Assembly (NCBI RefSeq): GCF_900105475.1
Contig: NZ_LT629777.1
Span: forward strand, 1,674,001-1,738,000
Source of the DNA: Pseudomonas asplenii
GTDB lineage: Bacteria; Pseudomonadota; Gammaproteobacteria; Pseudomonadales; Pseudomonadaceae
Length of the DNA stretch: 64,000 nt
Direction of reading: 5' to 3'
Shown: piece after piece, positions 8,507 through 17,101 of the stretch
Layout of the letters: each line of letters starts with the position of its first letter
Position numbering within the stretch: position 1 is the first letter of the stretch
Notes under the pieces: generated by a model
Told to the model about the DNA's origin: nothing
Databases searched by the model: none
Seen by the model: only the letters and a program-made list of their open reading frames with translations
Program-made: the position numbers and the translations under genes

Positions 8507-8757
8507 AATCAGCCCCTAAACCTATTAGAGCGTTACGCGTTAGGCAAAATTTCGTAACGATCTATTTTATACTATTTTGTGGATGCCATAAGTCTAATGT
8601 ATTTTCTATGGCAATTTATTCGAAATTTCCCACTGTAACAAAAAAAATCGTGACCAGATAATTAGGCAGAATGCACTGTAAGCACATAGCGAATAAAAAT
8701 CAAAATAGATGATAGGCGGGGCGGTACTGAGGCGGGGGGAGAAAAAATAAGGGCTGC
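8507..8757 (-). ncRNA. Candidate retron msr-msd RNA region
   Basis: Retron RNAs lie directly upstream of the RT. On the minus strand this AT-rich stretch has nested complementarity: ATCTATTTT (8710-8702) with AAAATAGAT (8568-8560) as a possible a1/a2 pair; TTTATTCG (8697-8690) with CGAATAAA (8622-8615); TGCCATA (8613-8607) with TATGGCA (8590-8584). CGTTACG (8557-8551) can pair with CGTAACG (8536-8530). A second possible a1/a2 pair is CAGCCCTTA (8756-8748) with TAGGGGCTG (8518-8510), but that overlaps the RT ribosome binding site. I could not locate a convincing branching G or msd boundary; the exact ends are unresolved. Confidence 0.45.
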
Positions 8758-8758
8758 T

Positions 8759-8786
8759 TTACTATTCGTGCGGCTTCCCCAGTCAA
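8759..8786 (-). promoter_or_regulatory. Candidate promoter for retron transcript
   Basis: On the minus strand TTGACT (8786-8781) and TAGTAA (8764-8759) are 16 bases apart, close to a sigma-70 promoter. The start would fall near 8755, just ahead of CAGCCCTTA, consistent with a transcript that opens with the retron RNA and continues into RT and ATPase. The -35 lies in the loop of a hairpin, CTTCCCC (8774-8780) with GGGGAAG (8793-8799). Confidence 0.4.
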
Positions 8787-8820
8787 GAAAATGGGGAAGT
8801 CACACAAAAGTAACACGGAT

Positions 8821-9196
8821 ACAGGCCTCTAGAGGTCAGCTTGCGACTGGAGATACTCCTAGTCACTGACATACAAAGATCGTAAGCCGCATTCTCCAAA
8901 AAAACAAGGGGTAGGCGTCTCGCGTTCTCGGTAGGTTGACGCTACCTATGCATCTGGCCTCTGTAGCCTTGAGCAATCCGCACTGAGCGTCAACGTCCTG
9001 TGTTGATCGCTCGTTCTCAACGCTTTCTGGCGGTTGTTAGCAGATGCTTGGACACCATCGACGAGGGTGCCTTGCATCGTGTTGGATGTACTCCAATCCC
9101 TGCGCGCTCAAGCTGGAGGGAGTGTAGCTCCGAGATCAGCCATGTGCCCTTTGAGGGTAACGATGGCAGCTACAAATGGGGTGGGTTGGCGGGGTA
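8821..9196. other. Intergenic stretch without recognised gene
   Basis: About 375 bases between the retron and the SMI1/KNR4 gene. Open frames here have no convincing start signal or family resemblance. Composition rises back towards the backbone from about 8900 on. I see no tRNA, attachment repeat or IS end that would explain how the retron arrived. Confidence 0.5.
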
Positions 9197-9604
9197 TCAG
9201 CTTTCCAGCCAGACGTCCCGTGCCCAGTGCCAGACCGACTCCCAGGACTCTTCGGTGATCAGTTCTTCTTCACCGGACCACAGCACCACGGTGCCGTCTT
9301 CTTCGACGCAGTAGTAGTCATCACCATCCTGGCAGATCGGGATCAGGTCGCGGGGTACGCCACTGTCCCAGGCATTGGCCGCCACGTCGGGCAGGTAGGT
9401 ATGCGATTGTGGGTCGGTGACGGTCACCGGCTCCAGGCTGCCATAAACCACGTCGCTGACGGTCAGCAGGAATTCCTTGAAGACGAAGGGGATGTTGATG
9501 AACAGCTCCTCTTCGATCTCGACCAGTTGATCCTCGTCAGGCAACTCCAGGGGCACCGGTACGGGTTCGTTGGCTTCACGCAATTGTTCGATGACTTCTT
9601 CCAC
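9197..9604 (-). CDS. SMI1/KNR4 (SUKH) family protein
   Basis: 135-aa acidic protein with the SMI1/KNR4 pattern: an N-terminal helix (EEVIEQLREANEPVPVPLELPDEDQLVEIEEELFINIPFVFKEFLLTVSD) leading to VYGSLEPVTVTDP, then PICQDGDDYYCVEEDGTVVLWSGEEE. SUKH proteins are often immunity proteins of toxin systems, but single chromosomal copies with no toxin nearby also exist; no toxin gene adjoins here. It ends 14 residues after a tryptophan-rich WESVWHWARDVW segment. Function in this strain is unknown. Confidence 0.82.
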   Translation of the reverse strand: MEEVIEQLREANEPVPVPLELPDEDQLVEIEEELFINIPFVFKEFLLTVSDVVYGSLEPVTVTDPQSHTYLPDVAANAWDSGVPRDLIPICQDGDDYYCVEEDGTVVLWSGEEELITEESWESVWHWARDVWLES

Positions 9605-9686
9605 GGCCTCATCCTCTTGCTACATGGCGCGGTTGGGTATGACGCGTTTTATACAGTAGCTTGTTACAAGTGCAATCGTGAAATGC

Positions 9687-9712
9687 AAAACCCCGGACAA
9701 GTCCGGGGTTTT
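9687..9712 (-). terminator. Intrinsic terminator after the Tim44-domain gene
   Basis: AAAACCCCGGAC, loop AA, GTCCGGGGTTTT: a 12-bp perfect stem with A/T on both sides, so it can act in both directions. It lies 25 bases after the stop of the gene at 9737. Confidence 0.9.
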
Positions 9713-9736
9713 GGTGTAGCGGCCAACGCGCCTGGA

Positions 9737-10612
9737 TCAGCCGTTCTGGCGGATACCGGCGACCAGCCAAGGCTGGTTGTCGCCTTGCGGGCGCTCCATG
9801 TTCCAGCTTTCGCTGAAGACTTCGCCCTGGTCGAAACGCGAGGATTTCGACACGCCGCTGAAGGTCAGGGTGGCGATGGTCTTGTCGGCACGATCGTCCA
9901 CGCCGTCCAGTTGCACCTGCAGGTTTTCGATGTAGGTGGACTGGAAGCCGTCGCCCAGGCTGGCACGTTCCTGCTTGAGGAACTGCAGCATTTGCGGGGT
10001 CACGAACTCGGCGATCTTGTCCATTTCGTTGGCGTCCCAGTGCTGCTGCAGCGACTGGAAGTGGTTACGAGCGGCTTCCAGGAAGTTCTGCTCGTTGAAC
10101 CAGGCCGGGGCGTTGATCACGCGACGTGGCGCGGCAGGGGCTGCGGAACCGCCGAAGATCGAGTTCTGGGCCGGAGCCGGTTGCTCGAAGACTTCACGTT
10201 GGTACGGCATGCCGGCTGGAGCCATCTGCTCCTGCTGCTTGCGACGACGGGCGGCAATGAAGCGGAAGATCACGAAAGCGATGACCGCCATGATCAGGAT
10301 GTCGAAGAACTGCATGCCCTGGAAGCCGCCGCCCATGAACATGGACGCCAACAGGCCGCCAGCGGCGATGCCGGCCAATGGGCCCAGCCAGCGCGAAGCG
10401 CCGCCGGCCTTGGCTGCCGCGCCTGCGGCACCGGCTGCGCCAGCCGTGGCCGCTGCACCGCCGGCCGCGCCTGCGGCAGGGGCCATTTGGCTGGTTTGGT
10501 GGGTCGGGGCCGCGCCCGCGCTTTTACCGCCGCCAAAGCGCTTGGCGTTGGCGTCGAGGCTCATCGTCAGGCCGATGCAGAGCGCCAGGGCGATGCTAAG
10601 AAAACGTTGCAT
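9737..10612 (-). CDS. Tim44-like domain membrane protein
   Basis: 291 aa. Residues 1-23 are a signal-like hydrophobic segment (MQRFLSIALALCIGLTMSLDANA). A low-complexity Ala/Gly region (about 35-75) follows, then hydrophobic segments LGPLAGIAAGGLLASMFMGG and FFDILIMAVIAFVIFRFIAARRRK (about 75-125). The C-terminal half (FNEQNFLEAARNHFQSLQQHWDANEMDKIAEFVTPQMLQFLK) is the Tim44/TIM22-inner-membrane-associated fold with a cystatin-like shape. In bacteria this family is membrane-bound and of unknown function. It is a single-gene unit closed by the terminator at 9687-9712. Confidence 0.85.
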   Translation of the reverse strand: MQRFLSIALALCIGLTMSLDANAKRFGGGKSAGAAPTHQTSQMAPAAGAAGGAAATAGAAGAAGAAAKAGGASRWLGPLAGIAAGGLLASMFMGGGFQGMQFFDILIMAVIAFVIFRFIAARRRKQQEQMAPAGMPYQREVFEQPAPAQNSIFGGSAAPAAPRRVINAPAWFNEQNFLEAARNHFQSLQQHWDANEMDKIAEFVTPQMLQFLKQERASLGDGFQSTYIENLQVQLDGVDDRADKTIATLTFSGVSKSSRFDQGEVFSESWNMERPQGDNQPWLVAGIRQNG

Positions 10613-10812
10613 AAAGGGTATTCCCGTTTGTGGAGTGCACGCGTGTCATACTGCACAGCTCAAGTGTGACTGGCTAGTAAGAGAGTGTTTCTGGCTTTTG
10701 CCTGAATACTCTCACTTCAAGGTTGAACATTTCATGAAAGCCAGTAGGACCAATGTTCATTGGGTTGTGGCCGTCTCTTTAAACTTTGTATGAAATTTCC
10801 AGTTCGCCACCC

Positions 10813-10890
10813 CCTGTAGGAGCCGGGCTTGCCCGCGAAGGGGTCCTTGAGATCGCTAAAAGCTTCGCGGGCAAGCCCGGCTCCTACAGG
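10813..10890. repeat. REP palindrome pair (REPIN-like)
   Basis: CCTGTAGGAGCCGGGCTTGC followed by CCGCGAAG, and 28 bases later the inverse ending GGCTCCTACAGG. Two facing REP copies of the common P. fluorescens type, non-coding, between the Tim44 gene and the EamA gene. Confidence 0.9.
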
Positions 10891-10981
10891 AGAGCGGATG
10901 GTGCCCAGGGTTGTTTCAGCGCCGCAGGGTCGTGGTGTCCGGGGCGTTTCAACACCACAGGGCCGGTGTGCCCGGCAAGTG

Positions 10982-11422
10982 TCAGCGCCGCAGGGCCAGC
11001 AGGACCACGCCGCCAGTGATCATGCCGATGCCGGCCCACTGGCGCAGGTCGAGCTTTTCGCCCAGCAGCAGGACGCCGATGATCGCCACCAGCACCACGC
11101 TGAGCTTGTCCACCGGCGCCACCAGCGAAGCCGGGCCGACTTTCAGTGCGCGGAAGTAGCACAGCCAGGAAGCGCCGGTAGCCAGACCCGACAGCAGCAG
11201 GAACAGGTAGCTCTTGCCGGAGATCGAACCCAGGGGCTGATATTGGCCGGTGGCGTACAAAATCAAGGCCAGGCTGATCAGTACCACCACGGTGCGCAGC
11301 AGGGTGGCGAAGTCAGAGTTGACGTTATCGATACCGATCTTCGCGAAAATCGCGGTCAACGCGGCAAAAATTGCCGACAAAAGCGCCCAGAATGTCCACG
11401 AGGAAAGAAAGCCTGGGCCCAT
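10982..11422 (-). CDS. Small EamA-type transporter
   Basis: 146 aa from ATG 11422 (MGPGFLSSWTFWALLSAIFAALTAIFAKIG). The longer upstream frame runs through a palindromic repeat and is rejected. Five hydrophobic helices fill the protein, and GVLLLGEKLDLRQWAGIGMITGGVVLLAL is the typical end of an EamA domain, with the conserved Glu. Usual drug/metabolite transporters have two EamA domains (about 300 aa); this single-domain form would have to dimerise. The substrate is unknown. The opposite strand carries another REP-type repeat upstream of it. Confidence 0.85.
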   Translation of the reverse strand: MGPGFLSSWTFWALLSAIFAALTAIFAKIGIDNVNSDFATLLRTVVVLISLALILYATGQYQPLGSISGKSYLFLLLSGLATGASWLCYFRALKVGPASLVAPVDKLSVVLVAIIGVLLLGEKLDLRQWAGIGMITGGVVLLALRR

Positions 11423-11451
11423 GTGCCGTTTACTCCGGTGACTGACGGTTC

Positions 11452-11559
11452 GATCGTTTCCACACTCAGCGTGGGCCTGCATCCCGTGACGCTCTGCGTC
11501 CCAAGGAACGGACGCTGTGCCTCCTGGGCGGCGTTCCCACGCGGAGCGTGGGAACGATC
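11452..11559. repeat. Palindromic extragenic repeat cluster
   Basis: GATCGTTTCCAC (11452-11463) mirrors GTGGGAACGATC (11548-11559). Inside are GTTCCCACGC with GCGTGGGAAC (11533-11555) and a degenerate copy near 11485-11515. This is a second repeat type, different from the GTAGGAGC family, between uvrD and the EamA gene. Confidence 0.75.
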
Positions 11560-11579
11560 CCGGCATCGAGGGTGTTGCC

Positions 11580-13763
11580 TCAGATGACTTCCAGCTTGGC
11601 GTAGCCGAGCATCAGCCACTTGCTGCCTTCGCTGAAGTTCACCTGCACCCGGGCCTGAGCACCCGAGCCTTCGAAGTTGAGGATCACGCCGTCGCCGAAG
11701 ATGCTGTGGCGGACCGTCTGGCCCAGGCTGAAATCGGTCTGCGGGATGGCGCTGCCGCTGAACAGGCTGCTGCTCTGTTGCTGGCCGCCGCCGAACGGGC
11801 GACTGACGCTGTTGGACAACCGCACTTCCTGCACCAGGCCCTTCGGTACCTCGCGTACGAAGCGCGAGACTTTGTTGTAGGTCTCGCTGCCATACAGGCG
11901 ACGGGTTTCCGCGTAGGTCATGACCAGGTTCTGCATCGCCCGGGTGATGCCCACGTACGCCAGCCGACGTTCCTCCTCAAGGCGGCCCGGTTCTTCCAGG
12001 CTCATCTTGTGCGGGAACAGGCCTTCTTCCATGCCCACCAGGAACACGTAGGGGAATTCCAGGCCCTTGGCACTGTGCAGGGTCATCAGCTGGATGCTGT
12101 CTTCATGCTCGTCGGCCTGGCTATCGCCGGCTTCCAGCGAGGCATGACCGAGGAACGCGGCCAGCGGCGACAAGTCTTCCTCGCCCTCGGCGGCTTCGAA
12201 GTTGCCCGCCGCGCTGACCAGTTCCTCAAGGTTTTCCACCCGGGCCTGGCCTTTCTCGCCTTTTTCCGCTTCGTGATAGGCGATCAGCCCGGACTGCTCG
12301 ATGACGATCTGGGTCATCAGGTGCAGCGGCGTATCCTGGGTCTTCGCTGCCAGGTTCTCGATCAGCTCGATGAAGGCGCCGAGCGCGCTGGCGGCACGGC
12401 CGGTGACGCCTTTATTGGCGATCAGTTGGGCCATGGCGTCCCACATCGACACATTGCTGTGACGGGCGTGTTCGCGGATGGCTTCGACGGTCTTCTCACC
12501 AATGCCTCGGGCCGGAACGTTGATCACCCGCTCCAGCGCCGCATCGTTGCCGCGACCTTCGAGCAGGCGCAGGTAGGCCATGGCGTTCTTGATCTCGGCC
12601 CGTTCGAAGAAGCGCTGACCACCGTAGATCCGGTAGGGAATGCGCTCGCGCAGCAGGGCTTCTTCCAGCACTCGCGACTGGGCGTTGGAGCGATAGAGAA
12701 TGGCGATGTCGCTGCGCGCCAGACCGGTCTTCAGCGCGCTTTCGATGGTTTCGACCACGTAGCGCGCTTCGTCGTGTTCGTTGAAGGCGGCATAGAGGTT
12801 GATCGCCTCGCCGTCGCCGCCGTCGGTCCACAGTTCCTTGCCCAGACGCCCTGTGTTGTTGGCGATCAGGGCGTTGGCCGCCTTGAGGATGCCGGCAGTG
12901 GAGCGGTAGTTCTGCTCCAGGCGGATGGTCTCGGCATCCGGGAAATCTTCGGAATACTGGTAGATGTTCTCGATTTTTGCCCCGCGCCAGCCGTAGATCG
13001 ACTGGTCGTCGTCGCCGACCACCATCAGGCTGTCGCCACCCTTGGCCAGCATGCGTAGCCAGGCGTACTGCACGGCGTTGGTGTCCTGGAACTCGTCCAC
13101 CAGAATGTGCCGGAAACGCTTCTGGTAGTGCTTGAGCAACCCATCGTTGTTGCGCCACAGGTCGAGGGCGCGCAGCAGCAGCTCGGAGAAGTCGATCACG
13201 TTGGCGCGCGCGCAGGCGGCCTCGTAGGCTTCGTAGATGCTGCGCATGGTCGCCAGGAACAGGTCGCCGCTGGCCTGGATATTCTGTGGCCGCAGGCCCT
13301 CGTCCTTTTGCCCGTTGATGAACCACTGCGCCTGGCGCGCCGGCCAGCGCTGCTCGTCCAGGCCCAGGTCGCGGATCACCCGCTTGACCAGCCGCTGCTG
13401 GTCGTCGCTGTCGAGGATCTGGAAGGTCTGGCTCAGCCCGGCTTCCTGCCAGTGCGCCCGCAACAGGCGGTGCGCCAGGCCGTGGAAGGTGCCGACCCAC
13501 ATGCCGGCCGGGCTGATGCCCATCAGCTGCTCGATGCGATGGCGCATCTCGGCAGCGGCCTTGTTGGTGAAGGTCACCGACAGGACGGAGTAGGGCGAGG
13601 CGTTTTCGACCTGGATCAACCAGGCGATACGGTGCACCAGCACCCGGGTCTTACCGGAGCCGGCGCCAGCCAGGACCAACTGACGGCCAACGGGGGCGGC
13701 TACGGCCTGGCGTTGGGCATCGTTGAGGGAGTTCAGCAGAAGGGAGAGATCGTCATCGCGCAT
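11580..13763 (-). CDS. uvrD: DNA helicase II UvrD
   Basis: 727-aa superfamily 1A 3'-5' helicase used in nucleotide excision and mismatch repair. Motifs: Q motif LNDAQRQAV and Walker A LAGAGSGKTRVL (about 12-40), Ia SVTFTNKAAAEM, II LVDEFQDTN, III GDDDQSIYGWRGA, IV YRSNAQSR, V LMTLHSAKGLEFPYVFLVGMEEGLFPH, VI EEERRLAYVGITRAM. The C-terminal Tudor-like tail (VRHSIFGDGVILNFEGSGAQARVQVNF) is present. Length matches Pseudomonas UvrD. It is divergent from the GGDEF/EAL gene at 13978, a neighbour relation also seen at PA5442-PA5443. Confidence 0.97.
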   Translation of the reverse strand: MRDDDLSLLLNSLNDAQRQAVAAPVGRQLVLAGAGSGKTRVLVHRIAWLIQVENASPYSVLSVTFTNKAAAEMRHRIEQLMGISPAGMWVGTFHGLAHRLLRAHWQEAGLSQTFQILDSDDQQRLVKRVIRDLGLDEQRWPARQAQWFINGQKDEGLRPQNIQASGDLFLATMRSIYEAYEAACARANVIDFSELLLRALDLWRNNDGLLKHYQKRFRHILVDEFQDTNAVQYAWLRMLAKGGDSLMVVGDDDQSIYGWRGAKIENIYQYSEDFPDAETIRLEQNYRSTAGILKAANALIANNTGRLGKELWTDGGDGEAINLYAAFNEHDEARYVVETIESALKTGLARSDIAILYRSNAQSRVLEEALLRERIPYRIYGGQRFFERAEIKNAMAYLRLLEGRGNDAALERVINVPARGIGEKTVEAIREHARHSNVSMWDAMAQLIANKGVTGRAASALGAFIELIENLAAKTQDTPLHLMTQIVIEQSGLIAYHEAEKGEKGQARVENLEELVSAAGNFEAAEGEEDLSPLAAFLGHASLEAGDSQADEHEDSIQLMTLHSAKGLEFPYVFLVGMEEGLFPHKMSLEEPGRLEEERRLAYVGITRAMQNLVMTYAETRRLYGSETYNKVSRFVREVPKGLVQEVRLSNSVSRPFGGGQQQSSSLFSGSAIPQTDFSLGQTVRHSIFGDGVILNFEGSGAQARVQVNFSEGSKWLMLGYAKLEVI

Positions 13764-13977
13764 CGGCGCATTCTAGGGTGCTGGCTACGGGCGGGCAAAC
13801 CTTAATGCCGGGTGGTCGCGATCAGGGTCAGAGAAAAAAGTCGCATGATGACGACTGGCCGGTCAGCGCTTGCAAGCGGCACGGGCTCTGACCTGGCCCT
13901 GTTTCGAAGGGGCTATCGCGGGCAATTCCATTACATTTTATGACTTGGAGCAGTTTGGTCCGGCCGGAGGCTTGTGT

Positions 13978-16899
13978 ATGCTCCTGCGACATTTATGGCT
14001 CAACCATTATAAGAACAATGCCCATATGACTCACAGCTCTGACGCGCTCAACCCTTCTGTGGAGGCGGGACGGGTTATTCGCAAGCAGTTCGCCACCGAG
14101 CTGGCGGTCGAGCGCACCCGGCTGTTGTACCAGGGCTCCCTGTTGCCCACCCTGTTCATGCTGATCAATGGCCTGGTCTGCGCCTGGTTGCTCTGGAGTC
14201 CGCAACGTTATCTGCTGGTCAGCGTCTGGGTGGTCTGGCTGATGGCACTGGTGGCCTTGCGGGTGATCCAGGTGGCTGCGTTCGATTCGGCCATTCCCAG
14301 TCGCCAGGCCCAGCCGGTCTGGCGGCGGATGTTCCTGCTCGGCTCGGCCGTCAGCGGCCTGACCCTGGCGTGTGCCGGGATCGCCTTGGTGCCCACCGAC
14401 AGTTTTCTCCAGCAGGCCTGGGTGTTCGGCCTGATCGGTGCGGCAACCTTGTCCGCCAGTATCGCCTATGCCGTGAGCTTCCCGGCGTTCCTGACCTTCA
14501 CCTTGCCCTGCCTGCTGCCGGCCATCGGCTATCTGTTATGGGACGGCGACGATGCGCGCCAGGGCTGGGGCTGGCTGGGGCTGATCCTGCTGGTCTCGCT
14601 GAGTGTGGTGGCGTTGCAGGTCAACCGGTTTATCCAGCGCGACCTGTTGCGGCGTTTCCAGAACCAGGCACTGATCGACAACCTGCAGCAAGCCCAGGCG
14701 CGCAGCGAACAACTCAACCAGGATCTGGCGCGCGAGGTCGAGCAACGACGCCGGGCTGAACTGGAGTTGCGCGAGGCCCAGACCGAGCTGGAAAACCGCG
14801 TCGCCCAGCGCAGCCTGGAACTGGACCTGGCGAACCAGGCCCTGAGCAAGAGTGAAACACGCCTGGCGCTGGCCCTGCAGGCCAGTGAGCTGGGGCTGTG
14901 GGACTGGAACCTGCAGACCGACGAGGTTCATCACACCCAGATCAAGGAGCTGTTCGGCCTCGACCCCGAATATGTCACGGCCATGCTCAGCCACCTCAAG
15001 CCGCGCCTGCATCCCGAGGATCTGCCAGCACTCAAGCGGGCCCTGGTGGAGCACTTGAAGGGCCGCAGCGAGGACTACGTCATCGAGTACCGCGTGCGCC
15101 ATGGTGATGGCCACTGGGTCTGGATCGAGGACCGTGGCCGGGCAGTGGAGCGTAGTGCCAGCGGACGCGTACTACGAATGGTCGGTACACGGCGCGATAT
15201 CAGCTCCCACAAGGAGCTGGAGGGGCAGCGGCAACTGGCGGCGACGGTGTTCGAGGCGGCCAGTGAAGGCATTGTGATCTTCGATCCGAACTACTCGCTG
15301 CTGGCGGTCAACCAGGCGTTCAGCCGTGTCACCGGTTACCTGATCGAGGACATGCTGGGGCGCAGTGTCGTCGAACTGCCGTGCAGCCGTGATGCCCGCC
15401 GGCATTATTCGATGATCCACCAGTCCCTGGAGCAGCACGGCAGTTGGCAGGGTGAACTGGTGGAGGCGCGCAAGAACGGCGAGCTGTACCCGCAATGGCT
15501 GCAATTGAATGCGGTGCGCGATGCTCGGGGAAAAGTCAGTCATATCGTGGGCTTCTTCGCCGATCTTTCGGCGCGGCGTGAATCCGAAGAGCGCATGCGC
15601 TTTCTCACGCACTACGATGAGCTGACGGGCCTGGCCAACCGCTCGCTGTTCAAGGAGCGCCTGCGCGAGGCCAATCAGCGCGCCCGCCAGGAAGGGCGCA
15701 GCCTGGCGCTGCTGCATATCAACCTGGATCGCTTCAAGTTGCTCAATGACAGCCTGGGCCATGAAATCGCCGATCAGTTGTTGCAGAAAATGGCCCGACG
15801 CCTGGTGAACGCGCTCCCGGAGGCGAACACCATTGCGCGTTTGTCCGGCGATGAGTTCGCGGTGTTGTTCGACGCCTACGGCAGCCTGTCCAGCCTGGCC
15901 AGGGTGGCGACGCGCCTGCTCGGCAAGCTGCGCCTGCCGTTGACGGTGGACGGGCACGAACTGGTGGTCAGTGCTTCCATGGGCATCAGCCTGCTGCCGG
16001 ACAGCGCCCGGGAGATTCCGGCGCTGGTCAGTCAGTCGAATATCGCCATGCAACATGCCAAATATCTGGGCGGCAACAATTTCCAGTTCTACACCGACAG
16101 CCTGCAAGCCAGCACCCTGGAGCGTCTGCAACTGGAAAACCAGTTGCGCAAGGCCATCGAAGAACAGCAACTGAGCGTGTTCTACCAACCCAAGCTGTGC
16201 CTCGCCACGGGGCGCCTGAATGCCGCCGAAGCGCTGGTGCGCTGGGAGCATCCGAGCATGGGCCGGGTGCCGCCCGGGGACTTCATCGGGCTGGCCGAAG
16301 AAACCGGGCTGATCGGTCCCATCGGTGAATTCGTGCTGCGCCGTGCCTGCTGGCAAGCCTGTGAGTGGCAGCGCCAGGGGTTGCCGGCGATGCGGGTGTC
16401 GGTCAACCTGTCGGTGCACCAGTTGCGCCAGGGCAAGCTGGTCAGCCTGGTTCGCCAGGTGCTTGAGGAAAGCGGGCTGGCGCCACATCTGCTGGAGTTG
16501 GAATTGACGGAAAGTCAGTTGCTCGACAGCGTCGAACACATCATCACGACCTTTCAGCAGCTACGCGACCTGGGGGTGAAACTGGCGATCGACGATTTCG
16601 GCACGGGGTATTCGTCGCTGAGTTACCTCAAGCGTTTCCCGGTGGACTACGTGAAGATCGACCAGGCCTTCATCCGCGGCCTGGACGAAGGCAGTGAAGA
16701 CGCCGCGATTACCCGGGCAATCATCGCCATGGCCCACAGCCTGGGCCTGAAAGTGGTGGCCGAAGGCGTGGAGAATCCGCAGCAACTGGAGTTTCTCAAG
16801 GTGCACGGTTGCGACGAGGTGCAGGGCTATCTGATCAGCCGGCCGGTGGAGGCCGCCGAACTGGTACGGCTGCTGCGCGACGATCAGCGCGCCCACTGA
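13978..16899 (+). CDS. Membrane PAS-GGDEF-EAL cyclic-di-GMP regulator
   Basis: 973 aa from ATG 13978, chosen because GGAGG (13966-13970) lies 7 bases upstream. Residues about 45-215 hold six hydrophobic helices, followed by a coiled coil (QQAQARSEQLNQDLAREVEQRRRAELELREAQ). Two PAS domains follow (ALQASELGLWDWNLQT; VFEAASEGIVIFDPNYS). The GGDEF domain has LSGDEFAVLF near residue 624 (SGDEF, a permitted variant), and the EAL domain has AEALVRWEHP near 750 with DDFGTGYSSLSYLKRFPVDYVKID intact. EAL residues look catalytically complete, so phosphodiesterase activity is likely; cyclase activity is open. Located next to uvrD as in P. aeruginosa (PA5442). Confidence 0.9.
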   Translation: MLLRHLWLNHYKNNAHMTHSSDALNPSVEAGRVIRKQFATELAVERTRLLYQGSLLPTLFMLINGLVCAWLLWSPQRYLLVSVWVVWLMALVALRVIQVAAFDSAIPSRQAQPVWRRMFLLGSAVSGLTLACAGIALVPTDSFLQQAWVFGLIGAATLSASIAYAVSFPAFLTFTLPCLLPAIGYLLWDGDDARQGWGWLGLILLVSLSVVALQVNRFIQRDLLRRFQNQALIDNLQQAQARSEQLNQDLAREVEQRRRAELELREAQTELENRVAQRSLELDLANQALSKSETRLALALQASELGLWDWNLQTDEVHHTQIKELFGLDPEYVTAMLSHLKPRLHPEDLPALKRALVEHLKGRSEDYVIEYRVRHGDGHWVWIEDRGRAVERSASGRVLRMVGTRRDISSHKELEGQRQLAATVFEAASEGIVIFDPNYSLLAVNQAFSRVTGYLIEDMLGRSVVELPCSRDARRHYSMIHQSLEQHGSWQGELVEARKNGELYPQWLQLNAVRDARGKVSHIVGFFADLSARRESEERMRFLTHYDELTGLANRSLFKERLREANQRARQEGRSLALLHINLDRFKLLNDSLGHEIADQLLQKMARRLVNALPEANTIARLSGDEFAVLFDAYGSLSSLARVATRLLGKLRLPLTVDGHELVVSASMGISLLPDSAREIPALVSQSNIAMQHAKYLGGNNFQFYTDSLQASTLERLQLENQLRKAIEEQQLSVFYQPKLCLATGRLNAAEALVRWEHPSMGRVPPGDFIGLAEETGLIGPIGEFVLRRACWQACEWQRQGLPAMRVSVNLSVHQLRQGKLVSLVRQVLEESGLAPHLLELELTESQLLDSVEHIITTFQQLRDLGVKLAIDDFGTGYSSLSYLKRFPVDYVKIDQAFIRGLDEGSEDAAITRAIIAMAHSLGLKVVAEGVENPQQLEFLKVHGCDEVQGYLISRPVEAAELVRLLRDDQRAH

Positions 16900-17039
16900 T
16901 CACGGACCGCCTGTCCCGGATCGCCGCGCTCGGTAGGCGTCGGCGGTCCGGCGAACCGCCGAAGGCGGCCATTTCCGGGCGAAATCGGCTGCTGAAAACG
17001 TATTCCCCCACGCAATGGAGCAGGCAATCGACGAATTCA

Positions 17040-17054
17040 TGTAGTATAACTACA
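17040..17054. promoter_or_regulatory. Palindromic operator candidate before rpiR-type gene
   Basis: TGTAGTATAACTACA, a perfect inverted repeat (TGTAGT/ACTACA around ATA), 47 bases before the GTG start of the RpiR regulator. RpiR-family proteins often repress their own gene by binding such palindromes. The centre TATAAC could also be part of a -10 box. Confidence 0.5.
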
Positions 17055-17101
17055 AGAATGCTACATCCCAGGCATTCGCCCATAACAATCGAGTCCAGCC
17101 C

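Noticed and set aside
9176..10669. 497-codon plus-strand frame opposite the SMI1 and Tim44 genes
   Set aside because: Runs across two genes and a terminator; typical antisense frame.
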